Part shown: piece by piece, positions 8,704-19,301 of the stretch
Layout of the letters: each line of letters starts with the position of its first letter
Numbering within the stretch: the first letter of the stretch is position 1
Source: Saccharopolyspora hordei
GTDB lineage: Bacteria > Actinomycetota > Actinomycetes > Mycobacteriales > Pseudonocardiaceae
Direction: 5' to 3'
DNA length: 64,000 bases
Assembly: GCF_013410345.1 (NCBI RefSeq)
Contig: NZ_JACCFJ010000001.1
Span: forward strand, 558,001-622,000
Notes under the pieces: generated by a model
Told to the model about the DNA's origin: nothing
The model's database searches: none
Seen by the model: only the letters and a program-made list of their open reading frames with translations
Translations under genes and position numbers: made by a program

Positions 8704-9974
8704 GAGTGGGCATCGTCGGCGCGGGGGCGACCGGGCTGACCGCGGCCTACGACGCGGTCAAGGCGGGGCACGACGTGACGGTGCTGGAGGCCTCCGCGGA
8801 ACCGGGCGGCCTGGCCGCCTCGATCGAGGTCGGCGGCACCCCGCTGGAGCGCTTCTACCACCACAGCTTCCGCACCGACCGCGCGATGATCGAGCTGGTC
8901 GAAGAGCTGGGGCTCGGTCACCTGCTGTGGTTCCACCGCCCCACCACCGGGGTGTACTTCGACGGGCAGCTGCACGACTTCAGCACCCCGCAGGAGATGC
9001 TGCGGTTCCCCGGCTTCTCGCTGCTGGACAAGCTCCGCTTCGGCGCGTCGTCCGCGGCGCTCAAGGTGGTGCGCGACGGGCAGCGGTTCACCGAGGTGCG
9101 GGCGCTGGACTGGATGCGCCGCTGGGCGGGCCGGCGCGTCACCGAGTCCATCTGGGAACCGCTGCTGGTGGGCAAGTTCGGCAGCCACGCCGAGCAGGTC
9201 TCGATGGCCTGGCTGTGGGCCCGGATCCACTACCGCACCTTCGAGCTCGGTTACGTGCACGGCGGTTTCGACCAGGTCTACCGCGCGCTGCTGGACGCGG
9301 TGACCGAGCGCGGCGGCAAGGTCGAGTTCGGCAAGCCGATGGCCACCGTCCGCCAGCCCGGCGCCACCGTGCTGATCGGCGCGAAGGACGGCAGCAGCTA
9401 CGAGTTCGACCAGGTCATCGTCACCGTGCCGCAGCCGGTGTTCGCCCGGGCCGCCGGGATCCCGACCGACGACGTGCTGTGGCGCAACCAGTACCTGGGC
9501 GCGACGTGCTTCGTGCTGGAGTGCGACCGCAGCCTGATCCCCTACTACTGGCTCAACATCAACGACACCGCCTTCCCGTTCCTGGCGGTGGTGGAGCACA
9601 CGAACATGGTCGACCGCGCCGAGTACGGCGGGCGGCACATCGTCTACGTGGGCAACTACGTGCCGCGCAGCGACTGGCGCTTCACCACCGAGCCCGCCGA
9701 GCTGCTGGAGCGCTACCTCCCGTGGCTGCGCAAGCTGAACCCGGACTTCGACCGCTCCTGGATCCTGGACTGGCACTTCTCCAAGGCCGGCTACGCCCAG
9801 CCGATCGTGACGCCGGAGTACCGCGCCTCGATCCCCAGCCACCGCACCACGATGCCGGGCGTGACGCTGGCGACGATGTCGCAGATCTACCCGCAGGACC
9901 GCGGCCAGTCCTACGCGATCGCGATGGCCCACGAGGTGACCGACCGCCTCGGCCTCAGCGACCGGCGGGCGTAG
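8700..9974 (+). CDS. FAD/NAD(P)-dependent amine-oxidase-like oxidoreductase
   Basis: 424 residues. It opens directly with a dinucleotide-binding fold, VGIVGAGATGLTAAYDAV, then an ADP-ribose acidic turn (VLEASAEPGG), the pattern of the flavin-containing amine oxidase and UDP-galactopyranose mutase superfamily. The ATG overlaps the gtrA stop (ATGA), which fixes the start; the frame is open 68 codons further up but that part is the gtrA shadow. The C-terminal half has YPQDRGQSYAIAMAHEV. Coupling with GtrB and GtrA suggests it acts on the same sugar lipid or nucleotide sugar, but the substrate cannot be read from sequence. Confidence 0.8.
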   Translation: MRVGIVGAGATGLTAAYDAVKAGHDVTVLEASAEPGGLAASIEVGGTPLERFYHHSFRTDRAMIELVEELGLGHLLWFHRPTTGVYFDGQLHDFSTPQEMLRFPGFSLLDKLRFGASSAALKVVRDGQRFTEVRALDWMRRWAGRRVTESIWEPLLVGKFGSHAEQVSMAWLWARIHYRTFELGYVHGGFDQVYRALLDAVTERGGKVEFGKPMATVRQPGATVLIGAKDGSSYEFDQVIVTVPQPVFARAAGIPTDDVLWRNQYLGATCFVLECDRSLIPYYWLNINDTAFPFLAVVEHTNMVDRAEYGGRHIVYVGNYVPRSDWRFTTEPAELLERYLPWLRKLNPDFDRSWILDWHFSKAGYAQPIVTPEYRASIPSHRTTMPGVTLATMSQIYPQDRGQSYAIAMAHEVTDRLGLSDRRA

Positions 9975-10600
9975 TCACTGGGCGGTCCCCCCGCCGTCGA
10001 CGGCGACCAGCGCGCCGGTGATGGAGCTCGCCGCGTCGGAGGCCAGGAACGCCACCGCCTCGGCGACCCCGTCGGGCCGTCCGATCCGGCCGACCGGGTG
10101 GGGACGGGCCGACGGAGGCGCGCATCTCGCGGCCGTTGTCGACGACGCCCGCCGTGCTGTCGGTGTCGATCACGCCGGGCAGCACGGTTTTGGAGCGGAT
10201 GCCCTTCGGCCCGCCCTCGATGGCGAGCACGCGCGTGATCTGCGCCAGAGCACCCTCGGAGGCGGCGTGGGCGGTCTGGGTCTCGGAGGCGACGACCGAG
10301 GGCACCGAGGCGATCGAGCCGCCGCGGTCCCCCACCCGGAACGCCTCGCGCGCCTGGACGGAGTTCCCGCGCGCGTTGACCCGCACGATGGCTTCGAAGT
10401 CGTGGTGGTCTCGGTGACCGGCTCGTTCAGGGTGCGGCCCGCGTTGTTGACCAGGACGTCGTGGCGGCCGAACCGGTCCCGGGCCAGTTCCGCGGTCCCG
10501 CGCGCCAGGCCCTGGTCGGGCGACGTCGCCCGACCAGGGCGGCCACGCCGTCCGCCGGCAGCACGCTGCACCGCGAGAGGCACGACGACCTCCGAGGTCC
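9975..10600 (-). pseudogene. broken short-chain dehydrogenase/reductase gene
   Basis: Three pieces of one SDR lie in order on the minus strand but in different frames: RFGRHDVLVNNAG (near 10450-10490), NARGNSVQAREAF through [11 protein letters not shown] (about 10120-10400), and [19 protein letters not shown] through VDGGGTAQ-stop (9975-10090). The Gly-rich cofactor turn expected at the N-terminus is not intact; LPADGVAALVGR near 10540-10560 may be its remnant. The catalytic Tyr-x-x-x-Lys is replaced by AHAASEG, so even the central part could not work. A perfect 32-base palindrome sits inside. Confidence 0.75.
10509..10540. repeat. perfect 32-bp palindrome
   Basis: Two 16-base arms, GCCCTGGTCGGGCGAC and its exact complement, meet without a spacer. 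It lies in the N-terminal part of the broken SDR gene. Could be a slippage or inversion scar, or a protein-binding site. Its ends do not extend symmetrically. Confidence 0.85.
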
Positions 10601-10696
10601 GGCAACACCGCCACTCCCGTCCCGACCGGTGGAGCCGTCCTGCCCGGCGGGTGATCGCCGGATGAACAGCACCCAGCACAGCGACCCGAACACGAC

Positions 10697-10726
10697 GGCG
10701 CCCCCGGTCCGGGGACCGGGGGCGCC
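10697..10726 (-). terminator. hairpin terminator of the ubiA operon
   Basis: Arms GGCGCCCCCGGTCC / GGACCGGGGGCGCC, 14 bases each and perfect, 2-base loop, 12 bases beyond the ubiA stop. No T-tract. Confidence 0.8.
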
Positions 10727-10738
10727 GTGCGGGGTGGG

Positions 10739-11944
10739 TCAGAGGTAGAAGGCGAGGAAGAGGCAGCCGGCCAGGACAAGGCCGAGCACCATGAGGACCC
10801 GGTCCTTGAGGACCACTTCCTCCGGCTCGCCCGCCACGCCCTTGTCGATGTCGACGGCGTACCGCAGGATCGCCACGACCATCGGCACGATCGAGATCAG
10901 GCCCCAGCGGGACATCTCGAACTCGCGGATGTCGTAGGCCCACAACGCGTAGGACATGATCGTGATCGCGGCCGCGATGGCCCACACGAACCGCAGGTAG
11001 GACGGCGAGTACGCCTTGAGCGACTTGCGGATCTTCGCGCCGGTCTCGGCCGCCAGCTTCACCTCGGCGTAGCGCTTGCCCGCCACCATGAACAGCGAGC
11101 CGAACGCCACGATCAGGTAGAACCACTGCGTGATGACCAGGTCGGCGGCGGCACCACCGGCGATGGCGCGCAGCAGGAAGCCGGACGCCACGATGCACAG
11201 GTCGATCACCGGCTGGTGCTTCAGGCCGAAGCAGTAGCCCAGCTGCACGCCGATGTAGACTGCCATCACCACCAGCAGCGGCGTGCTGGTGAAGGCCGAG
11301 ATCACCAGCGACCCGCCGAGCAGCAGCACGCACACCGCGTACGCGACGGGCACCGGGATCAGCCCGGCCGCGATCGGCCGGTTGCGCTTGGTCGGGTGCT
11401 GGCGGTCCGCCTCGACGTCGATCGCGTCGTTGACGAAGTAGATGCCGGAGGCGGCCATCGAGAACACGATGAACGCCACCACGGAGTGCCACAGGATGTC
11501 GGGGTCCAGGATCTCGCCCGCCGCGAACGGCACGGCCAGCACCAGGACGTTCTTCACCCACTGCTTGGGGCGCAGCTCCTTGACCAGGCCGGTGAGCAGG
11601 CCCGCCGTGGTGCCCGCCTTCGCGGCCACCTTCGCGTGGTAGGCGTCCGAGGACTTGTCCTTGATGTCGTCGGACTTCGTCGGCGCCGGCTCCAGGACCT
11701 CGTCGCCGAACTCGGCGCCGATGGTGCCCTCCGCGTCGGTCTCCACCTCGATCGCCTTGCCGGCACCGCCGGACCCGTCGGTCACCGCGTCGCCGAGGCG
11801 GGCACCGTCGCCGCCGGTCGCACCCGCGCCGGCCGCGGTGCCGTCGTTGGACGTCTTCCCGACGCGGGCACCGCCGCTGCCGCCGGCCTCGGCCGACGCG
11901 TCGGTCTCACCCGTGTCGACCTCGGTGTTCTCGTTGTCAGCCAC
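10739..11944 (-). CDS. ubiA: decaprenyl-phosphate phosphoribosyltransferase
   Basis: Integral membrane prenyltransferase-fold enzyme that joins phosphoribosyl pyrophosphate to decaprenyl phosphate, the first committed step to the arabinose donor (Rv3806c type). 401 residues. After an unusual acidic, Gly/Ala-rich N-terminal tail of about 85 residues come LRPKQWVKNVLV (about 125) and the signature NDAIDVEADRQHPTKRNRP (about 171-189) with the metal-binding Asp pair, then further helices. The family core is about 300 residues, so the tail is extra and low in complexity. GTG start with GGAGG four bases upstream; it overlaps the end of the PAP2 gene by eight bases. Last gene of glf-glfT2-PAP2-ubiA. 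Confidence 0.92.
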   Translation of the reverse strand: MADNENTEVDTGETDASAEAGGSGGARVGKTSNDGTAAGAGATGGDGARLGDAVTDGSGGAGKAIEVETDAEGTIGAEFGDEVLEPAPTKSDDIKDKSSDAYHAKVAAKAGTTAGLLTGLVKELRPKQWVKNVLVLAVPFAAGEILDPDILWHSVVAFIVFSMAASGIYFVNDAIDVEADRQHPTKRNRPIAAGLIPVPVAYAVCVLLLGGSLVISAFTSTPLLVVMAVYIGVQLGYCFGLKHQPVIDLCIVASGFLLRAIAGGAAADLVITQWFYLIVAFGSLFMVAGKRYAEVKLAAETGAKIRKSLKAYSPSYLRFVWAIAAAITIMSYALWAYDIREFEMSRWGLISIVPMVVAILRYAVDIDKGVAGEPEEVVLKDRVLMVLGLVLAGCLFLAFYL

Positions 11945-12518
11945 GGTTCCTCCGCCGTTTCATGAATCGCCGCACGCCCCACGCCACGGCACCGCCGAGC
12001 GCGGAACCGGCGACCACATCGCTCGGATAATGAACCCCCAGGACAAGGCGGCTGACCATCATCGGCGGCACCAGCGCCGGGGTCAGCTTCTTGCCCGTCA
12101 ACCCGCCGTAGAGCACCGCGGCGGCCGTCGTGGACGTCGCGTGCGAGGACGGGAAGCTCAGCTTGCTCGGTGTGCCGACCAGCACCTGCACCTCGGGGTC
12201 GGACGGCCGGCGGCGGCGCACCACGCGCTTGACCGCGATCGAGGCGGCGTGCGCGGCGGCGACGCCGGCGGCGGCGGTCAGCCACTCACCGCGGCGCCGG
12301 CGGTCCACCAGCGCCCCGACCGCGCCGATCGCCAGCCAGCCGCCCGCGTGCTCGCCGAACAGCGACATCGCCCGAGCGGTCTTGACCACGGCTGGCTTGG
12401 CCAGCGCGCCCTGCACCTTGCGCAGCGCGACGGTCTCGGGGGTGACCGTCGCCGGTGCTTCGTCGGCGGAAGCGGCGACGGCCTCCTCGGGACCTGTCGC
12501 CGTCGTCAGCTCTGCCAC
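11937..12518 (-). CDS. PAP2 phosphatase, decaprenylphosphoryl-phosphoribose phosphatase type
   Basis: Membrane phosphatase likely to remove the 5-phosphate from the UbiA product (Rv3807c role). The three PAP2 motifs are present: KRVVRRRRP (KX6RP form), FPSSHATS, and SRLVLGVHYPSD. About 193 residues from the GTG at 12518, which has CGGAG seven bases upstream; an alternative GTG at 12545 overlaps the glfT2 stop and would add nine residues. Place between glfT2 and ubiA matches Mycobacterium. Reaction assignment rests on synteny and family. Confidence 0.88.
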   Translation of the reverse strand: MAELTTATGPEEAVAASADEAPATVTPETVALRKVQGALAKPAVVKTARAMSLFGEHAGGWLAIGAVGALVDRRRRGEWLTAAAGVAAAHAASIAVKRVVRRRRPSDPEVQVLVGTPSKLSFPSSHATSTTAAAVLYGGLTGKKLTPALVPPMMVSRLVLGVHYPSDVVAGSALGGAVAWGVRRFMKRRRNRG

Positions 12519-12541
12519 ATCGTCTCCGGGTGGGTTCGGGG

Positions 12542-14503
12542 TCACTTCGAGTCGAAGACCTGCTTCCAGGACTCCGCACTGGTCAGCTCGGGCAGCGCCG
12601 CCCGGTAGACCGCGCACAACCGGGTCCACTCCTGGCCCAGCCGCTTGTAGTTGGCCACGGCGCGCATGCCCAGCCGCCGGAACTCCTCCGGGTCACGGCG
12701 CCGGAAGGACACCCCGCTGCCGTCGGCGTTGGACACCGTGGCGCTGTCGAGGTTGCCCAGCAGGAACCACCGGGCGCTGGCCGCGGGCACGTTGAGCTGC
12801 GGCCGCTCGCCCGCGTCCTTGGCCGGTTCCTTGAGGTTGTGCAGCAGCGCCTTGGAGGCGCGCGCCGCGATGACCGCCGGGTTCACCGGCGGTTTGAGCA
12901 GGCTCTCGGCCATGATCGGGTTCGCCGTGGGGGGCGGGAACTCGCGGGCCGAGGGCAGCGTCTTGGCGTCGTCGTAGTCCTTGCGCAGCTCGCGGACCTC
13001 GGGCAGCGCGGTGCGGAGGCTCTCGAACAGGCCCTCCGGGCCCGCCATGAAGTCCTCCAGCGCCTTCTGCTGCACCGCGACCGTCGAGTACTCCATCGAC
13101 AGCAGGTGCCGCAGGGTGAGCTTCAGGCCCTGCTTGATGATGTTCGTCTTGACGGTGTCCGGGCTGTGCAGCGCGGCGAGGATGAGCCGGTTGCGGGTGT
13201 GGAAGTACGCCGTCCAGTCGGTGGCGTCGTTCTTGTCCGTCCACGGCATGTGCCAGATGGCCGCGCCCGGCAGCGTCACCGTCGGGTAGCCGCGCTCGCC
13301 CGCACGCAGCGAGTACTCGGAGTCGTCGTGCTTGATGAACAGCGGCAGCGGCAGCCCGGTGCGCTCGATCACCTCGCGCGGGAACAGGCACATCCACCAG
13401 CCGTTGTAGGTGGAGTGGATGCGCTGGTGCAGCTTGGTGGACTTGCGCAGCGGCTTCTTCGCGAAGTCGTGGTCGGTGACCGCGCCCGGCGCGGCCCGCC
13501 AGATGCCCTGGCCCAGGTCCACGACCTCGCCCATGGTGTGCAGCCGCGAGCGGGCCTGCAGGTTGAGCATCTGGCCGCCGACGATCACCGGGGAGGACGC
13601 GGCGCGGGCGAAGGCGTTCGCCCGCAGCACGCCGTCCGGCTCCAGCGCGATGTCGTCGTCGATGACCATGACCTGCTCGGCATCCGAGTTGTAGATGCCC
13701 TCGTACATCACGCGGGTGAAGCCGCCCGAGCCACCGAGGTTGTCCTGCTCGATGACCTGCAGCTTGTCGCCCAGGCGGCGGGCCGCCTCGTCGAAGCCCT
13801 CGGTCTCGCGAATCTTCTGCGGGCCCTGGTCGGCCACGATGACCCGCTTGACGACCTCCATGACCTGCGGGTCCTCACCGAGGGTCTGCAGCGCCAGGAC
13901 GGCGTCGGCCGGGCGGATCGTGGTGGTGCCGACGACGACCTGCTGCTTGGGCAGCGGCACGTCGGTGGTCCACGCCGCCTCGTCGATCTCCAGCGGCGCG
14001 TCGTTGGTGAACAGGTCGAACCAGATCCAGCCGCCGTCCTCGAACGGCGTCAGCGACACCCGGAACTCCAGGGACTCCCAGTCCTGGCTGTCCACCGGGG
14101 TGCCCTGCAGGTGGACGCTGTCGCCGTTGGGCTTCGAGCGGTAGACGTCGAGCCGACCGGCCCCCTTGACCTTCAGCCGCAGCACGACCTCGTCGACCTC
14201 GGTCCAACGCTTCCAGTAGCTGGCCGGGAAGGCGTTGAAGTAGGAGGCCAGGGAGATCTTGCGGTGCGCGGGCACCAGCAGCCGGCGCCGCGACACCACG
14301 GTCGCGGCGCTGTCCAGCGAGGTCGGCTCGTCGATGTAGAGCGGGCGGACGTCCAGCGGGTCCTCGCCGCGCGGGAACACCACGCGCTGCAGGACCTGCT
14401 CGGACGCCACGTCCGCCGTGCCGGAGCGCATCGACGTCACGTCGCTGAGCTTGCTCTCCCCCGCGGCGGGAGAACGGTCCTCTCGGGGGGTCCGGTCGGT
14501 CAC
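12542..14503 (-). CDS. glfT2: galactofuranosyltransferase GlfT2
   Basis: Polymerising transferase that builds the galactan with alternating beta-1,5 and beta-1,6 galactofuranose from UDP-Galf, at the inner membrane face. 653 residues, close to the 637 of the mycobacterial enzyme. An N-terminal beta-sandwich region is followed by a GT-A domain with MVIDDDIALEPDG (DxD-type, about 282), and FIKHDDSEYSLR (about 388) carrying the paired Asp proposed as catalytic base, then AIWHMPW with a metal-binding His. GTG start with GGAGG six bases upstream, inside the 3' end of glf; only one base separates the two genes. Confidence 0.95.
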   Translation of the reverse strand: MTDRTPREDRSPAAGESKLSDVTSMRSGTADVASEQVLQRVVFPRGEDPLDVRPLYIDEPTSLDSAATVVSRRRLLVPAHRKISLASYFNAFPASYWKRWTEVDEVVLRLKVKGAGRLDVYRSKPNGDSVHLQGTPVDSQDWESLEFRVSLTPFEDGGWIWFDLFTNDAPLEIDEAAWTTDVPLPKQQVVVGTTTIRPADAVLALQTLGEDPQVMEVVKRVIVADQGPQKIRETEGFDEAARRLGDKLQVIEQDNLGGSGGFTRVMYEGIYNSDAEQVMVIDDDIALEPDGVLRANAFARAASSPVIVGGQMLNLQARSRLHTMGEVVDLGQGIWRAAPGAVTDHDFAKKPLRKSTKLHQRIHSTYNGWWMCLFPREVIERTGLPLPLFIKHDDSEYSLRAGERGYPTVTLPGAAIWHMPWTDKNDATDWTAYFHTRNRLILAALHSPDTVKTNIIKQGLKLTLRHLLSMEYSTVAVQQKALEDFMAGPEGLFESLRTALPEVRELRKDYDDAKTLPSAREFPPPTANPIMAESLLKPPVNPAVIAARASKALLHNLKEPAKDAGERPQLNVPAASARWFLLGNLDSATVSNADGSGVSFRRRDPEEFRRLGMRAVANYKRLGQEWTRLCAVYRAALPELTSAESWKQVFDSK

Positions 14504-14504
14504 G

Positions 14505-15998
<1,494 letters not shown>

Positions 15999-17273
15999 GT
16001 GGCACGCTTTCGGGACGGTCGGCACCTGTTGGTCGCGGCGGTCCTCGTCGAGCTCTTCGCGCTCTACTACGTGCACTGGGTCCACAGCCCCGGCTACGTG
16101 GACACCGAGGTCTACCGGCTGGGCGCCCGCGCCTGGCTGCGCGGCTACGACGTCTACGGCGACGACCTCACCCCCGAGTCCCCGGACACCGGCACCCTGC
16201 CGTTCATCTACCCGCCGTTCGCGGTCCTGCTGTTCGTGCCGCTGACCTGGCTGCCGACCGAGACCGCGGGGCACGTGGTGTCCGCGCTGTCGCACCTGGC
16301 GATCGTGGTCACGGCGTACGCGCTGGCCCGGTCCTCGACCTACCTGGCGCCGCGGGCCGGGTGGCTGGCGGTGGCCACCGCGCTGCTGGTGCCGTGGTTC
16401 ACGCTGATCGAGCCCACCACCGCGACGTTCGGCTACGGGCAGGTCAACCTGGTCCTCATGGCGCTGGTGGCGGCCGACTGCCTGCTGCCGACCACCCGCT
16501 GGCCGCGCGGGCTGCTGGTGGGCATCGCGGCCGGGATCAAGCTGACCCCGCTGGGCTTCCTGCTGCTGTTCCTGCTGCGCCGGGACTTCCGGGCGATGGC
16601 CGTCACCGGGGTGACGTTCGCCGCGACCGTGCTGCTCGGGATGCTCGCCATGCCGGAGGACGCGGCGGACTGGTGGCTGGAGCGGGTGTGGTCCACCGGC
16701 GACTCCCTCGGCACCGTCTACGTGGGCAACATGACCCTGCGGAGCACGCTGGCCAAGCAGGGCCTGACCGACCTCGCGCTGAACGTGCCGTGGGTGGTCG
16801 GGTCGCTGGTGCTGCTCGTGCTGGCGGTGCTCGGCATGCGGTACGCGCTGCGGGTGTCCAACGTGCCGCTCGCGCTGTGCACCAACGCCGTGTGGGTGCT
16901 GCTGGTGTCGCCGATCTCCTGGTCGCACCACTGGGTGTGGGCGGGCCCCACGCTCGCGCTGCTGTTCGCCATGGCGCTGCGGCACCGCTGGTACGGCGTG
17001 CTGTACAGCGTGGTCCTGTGCGCGCTGCTGGTGCTCGTCGCGCCGCAGTGGTGGCTGCCGAACACCGAGGACCGCGAACTGGACTGGACGTTCTCGCAGC
17101 AGGTCGTCGGCAACTCCTACACGCTGGTCGGCATCGGCTTCCTGGTGGCCGCGGCGGTGGCGCACGCCCGGTTCCGGCCGCGCACCACGGCACGTCCGCT
17201 GGTCGGCGCGGGTCCACAGGGGACAGCGCCGTCACCCGGACAGCGCAGCCGGGCAGCGGCTGATCGGAGCTGA
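15999..17273 (+). CDS. GT87-like membrane mannosyl/arabinosyltransferase
   Basis: 424 residues with about eleven hydrophobic segments. The first extracytoplasmic loop has HSPGYVDTEVYRLGARAWLRGYDVYG, with an Asp and the L-x-G-x-x-x-Y pattern of DUF2029/GT87 polyprenyl-phosphate-sugar dependent transferases, followed by PFIYPPFAVLLF. Such enzymes add mannose or arabinose to lipoglycans or wall polymers on the outer face. Start is the GTG at 15999, since upstream residues are Arg-rich and not membrane-like; its ribosome site is weak. Divergent from glf. Confidence 0.78.
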   Translation: MARFRDGRHLLVAAVLVELFALYYVHWVHSPGYVDTEVYRLGARAWLRGYDVYGDDLTPESPDTGTLPFIYPPFAVLLFVPLTWLPTETAGHVVSALSHLAIVVTAYALARSSTYLAPRAGWLAVATALLVPWFTLIEPTTATFGYGQVNLVLMALVAADCLLPTTRWPRGLLVGIAAGIKLTPLGFLLLFLLRRDFRAMAVTGVTFAATVLLGMLAMPEDAADWWLERVWSTGDSLGTVYVGNMTLRSTLAKQGLTDLALNVPWVVGSLVLLVLAVLGMRYALRVSNVPLALCTNAVWVLLVSPISWSHHWVWAGPTLALLFAMALRHRWYGVLYSVVLCALLVLVAPQWWLPNTEDRELDWTFSQQVVGNSYTLVGIGFLVAAAVAHARFRPRTTARPLVGAGPQGTAPSPGQRSRAAADRS

Positions 17274-17344
17274 CCGCATACTCGCTTCGGCCCTGAACCG
17301 GCTCCGGCTCCCGACCGGTGCCACCGCGCGGAAGCGAGGTACCC

Positions 17345-18367
17345 ATGCGCCCACGGCTGGGACTGCCGATCGCGCTGCTGCTGGCCGCGACGGCGTTGCC
17401 CGCGGCCGCCAGTGCCGCCACCCCCGAGTCCAGCACCCGGATCCCGCTGCGCGACGTGCCGCTGGACCGCTCGCAGGCCCGCCAGGTGCACGTCGACGCG
17501 CCGTTCGACCTCATCGGCCTGGCCTGGCGCGGACCCGCCCCGGACCGCGTCGAGGTGCGCACCCGCGGCGCCGGGGCGTGGAGCGAGTGGGTCCGGCTGG
17601 AGGCGGACGCCGGCGGCAGCGAGCCGCTGTGGACCGGGCAGGCCGACACCGCGCAGGTGCGCGCCACCCGCGGCGGCGTGGACGTCACCGGGGAGCTCGA
17701 GCTCATCGCGGTCGACCCAGGCAGCCGTCCCGCCCCGACCGCGGACACCCGGATCGCCGGGTCGCCCCCGGTGGTCACGCGGGCGCAGTGGGGCGCCGAC
17801 GAGGCCCTGATGACCTGGACGCCCGAGCCCACCGAGACCAAGGCGGTGATCGTGCACCACACCGCGGGCGGCAACGACCACAGCTGCGCGGAGTCCGCCG
17901 ACGTGGTGCGGGCCATCTACCGCTACCACGCGGTCGAGCTGGGCTGGGGCGACATCGGCTACCACGCGCTGGTCGACAAGTGCGGCACCGTCTTCGAGGG
18001 CCGCGCGGGCGGCCTGCACGGCAACGTCATCGGCGGGCACGCGCGCGGGTTCAACCGCCACACCTTCGGCGTCTCCATGATGGGCAACCACGAGCGGGTG
18101 GCGCCGAGCCGCGAGACCGTCGAGGCGGTCGCCGAGATCAGCGCGTGGAAGCTCAGCACCGTGGGAGTGCCCGCAGCGGGCACGACCGAGCTGGTCGCCG
18201 AGCCCGCGGGCAGTTCGCTCCACCCGGCCGGCACCACCGTCACGCTGCCGACGATCTTCGGGCACCGCGACGTCAGCAAGACCGCCTGCCCGGGCCGGTT
18301 CGGCTACGAGGAGCTCGGCACCGTCCGGGACCGCGCGGCGGTCCTGCAGCGCGACGCCCGGCCGTGA
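17345..18367 (+). CDS. secreted PGRP-type N-acetylmuramoyl-L-alanine amidase
   Basis: 340 residues: a signal peptide ending near SAA-TPES, an N-terminal beta-rich domain (about 40-130), then an amidase_2/PGRP domain with VIVHHTAGG (zinc His near 170), the YHALVDKCGTVFEGRAGG core and FGHRDVSKTACPG (second zinc ligand near 307 and the Cys position). It would cleave the bond between muramic acid and the stem peptide in the wall. The ATG at 17345 is preceded by GGAAGCGAGG. Convergent with the HAD gene. Confidence 0.88.
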   Translation: MRPRLGLPIALLLAATALPAAASAATPESSTRIPLRDVPLDRSQARQVHVDAPFDLIGLAWRGPAPDRVEVRTRGAGAWSEWVRLEADAGGSEPLWTGQADTAQVRATRGGVDVTGELELIAVDPGSRPAPTADTRIAGSPPVVTRAQWGADEALMTWTPEPTETKAVIVHHTAGGNDHSCAESADVVRAIYRYHAVELGWGDIGYHALVDKCGTVFEGRAGGLHGNVIGGHARGFNRHTFGVSMMGNHERVAPSRETVEAVAEISAWKLSTVGVPAAGTTELVAEPAGSSLHPAGTTVTLPTIFGHRDVSKTACPGRFGYEELGTVRDRAAVLQRDARP

Positions 18368-18378
18368 CGCGGCCGGGC
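18356..18378. terminator. bidirectional hairpin between amidase and HAD genes
   Basis: Perfect 9-base arms GCCCGGCCG / CGGCCGGGC with a 5-base loop that contains the amidase stop region; serves both convergent genes. Confidence 0.65.
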
Positions 18379-18380
18379 GG

Positions 18381-19193
18381 TCACCACCAGCGGGCGAGCA
18401 GTTCGGCGACGCCGTCCTCGGCGTTGCTGGCCGTCACCTCGTCCGCGACGGCCAGCGCCGCCGGGTGGGCGTTGCGCATCGCCACCCCGTGGCCCGCCCA
18501 GGACAGCATCGGCGCGTCGTTGGGCATGTCGCCGAAGGCGATCACGTCGGCCTGGTCGACGCCGAGCTCGGCGGCCACCGCGGCCAGCCCGGTCGCCTTG
18601 TCCACACCGGTCGCGGACAGCTCGACCAGCCCCGCCGACGTCGAGTAGGTCAGCTGCATCCGGTCCCCGACCACCGCACCGGCCGCCTCGGCCAGCTCGG
18701 CGCTGGTCAGGTGCTCATGCAGCACCAGCAGCTTGATCGCGGGCCTGCCGGTGAGCTCGTCGACCCCGGCGCCCCGGACGCCGGAGCCCGGCCACACCCG
18801 GCGGAAAGCTGACTCGGCCAGGAACTGCTCGTGCGGGCGGTCGTGCGCGCCGTCGGTCGCGCGCTCCACCGCGAACGCGCACCCCGGCAGCTCGTGGCGC
18901 AGCTCGCGCACCACGTCGTGCAGGTCCAGGGCCTCGATCACGTGGCTGTGCAGCACCCGGTCGGCCGCGGCGTCGTAGAGCACCGCACCGTTCGCGCACA
19001 CCACCACCCCGGCCACCCCGAGGCCGGCCACGACCGTCGGCACCCACCGCGGCGGGCGGCCGGTGACCAGCACGAACGGGGTCCCGGAGGCGACCACGCG
19101 CTGCACCGTGCGCGCGGTGCGCGCGCTCACCCGCTCGAGCGGGTCGAGCAGGGTTCCGTCCACGTCGGATGCCACCAGGCCGGGTCTGCGCAC
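18381..19193 (-). CDS. HAD superfamily hydrolase, Cof type
   Basis: 270 residues. HAD motif I VASDVDGTLLD near residue 8, motif II VLVTGRP, a C2-type cap, then conserved Lys (AIKLLV) and motif IV VIAFGDMPNDAPML. Cof-type HADs dephosphorylate small metabolites such as sugar phosphates; substrate unknown. GTG start at 19193 follows GGGGGAGG; the open frame upstream is only the complement of the next gene. Divergent from the F420-type oxidoreductase gene. Confidence 0.85.
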   Translation of the reverse strand: MRRPGLVASDVDGTLLDPLERVSARTARTVQRVVASGTPFVLVTGRPPRWVPTVVAGLGVAGVVVCANGAVLYDAAADRVLHSHVIEALDLHDVVRELRHELPGCAFAVERATDGAHDRPHEQFLAESAFRRVWPGSGVRGAGVDELTGRPAIKLLVLHEHLTSAELAEAAGAVVGDRMQLTYSTSAGLVELSATGVDKATGLAAVAAELGVDQADVIAFGDMPNDAPMLSWAGHGVAMRNAHPAALAVADEVTASNAEDGVAELLARWW

Positions 19194-19289
19194 CTCGCCA
19201 TCCTCCCCCGCGCCGCGCGCGCCGTGCAGCCGGCGGCCCGCGCCGCTCCGTGTCACCTGATCGGGTCGATGCCGGTGGTGCCCGACCAG

Positions 19290-19295
19290 TACGGT
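19290..19295 (+). promoter_or_regulatory. -10 box for leaderless transcript
   Basis: TACGGT ends six bases before the GTG at 19302; no ribosome-binding site is present there. Confidence 0.55.
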
Positions 19296-19301
19296 CGACG
19301 T

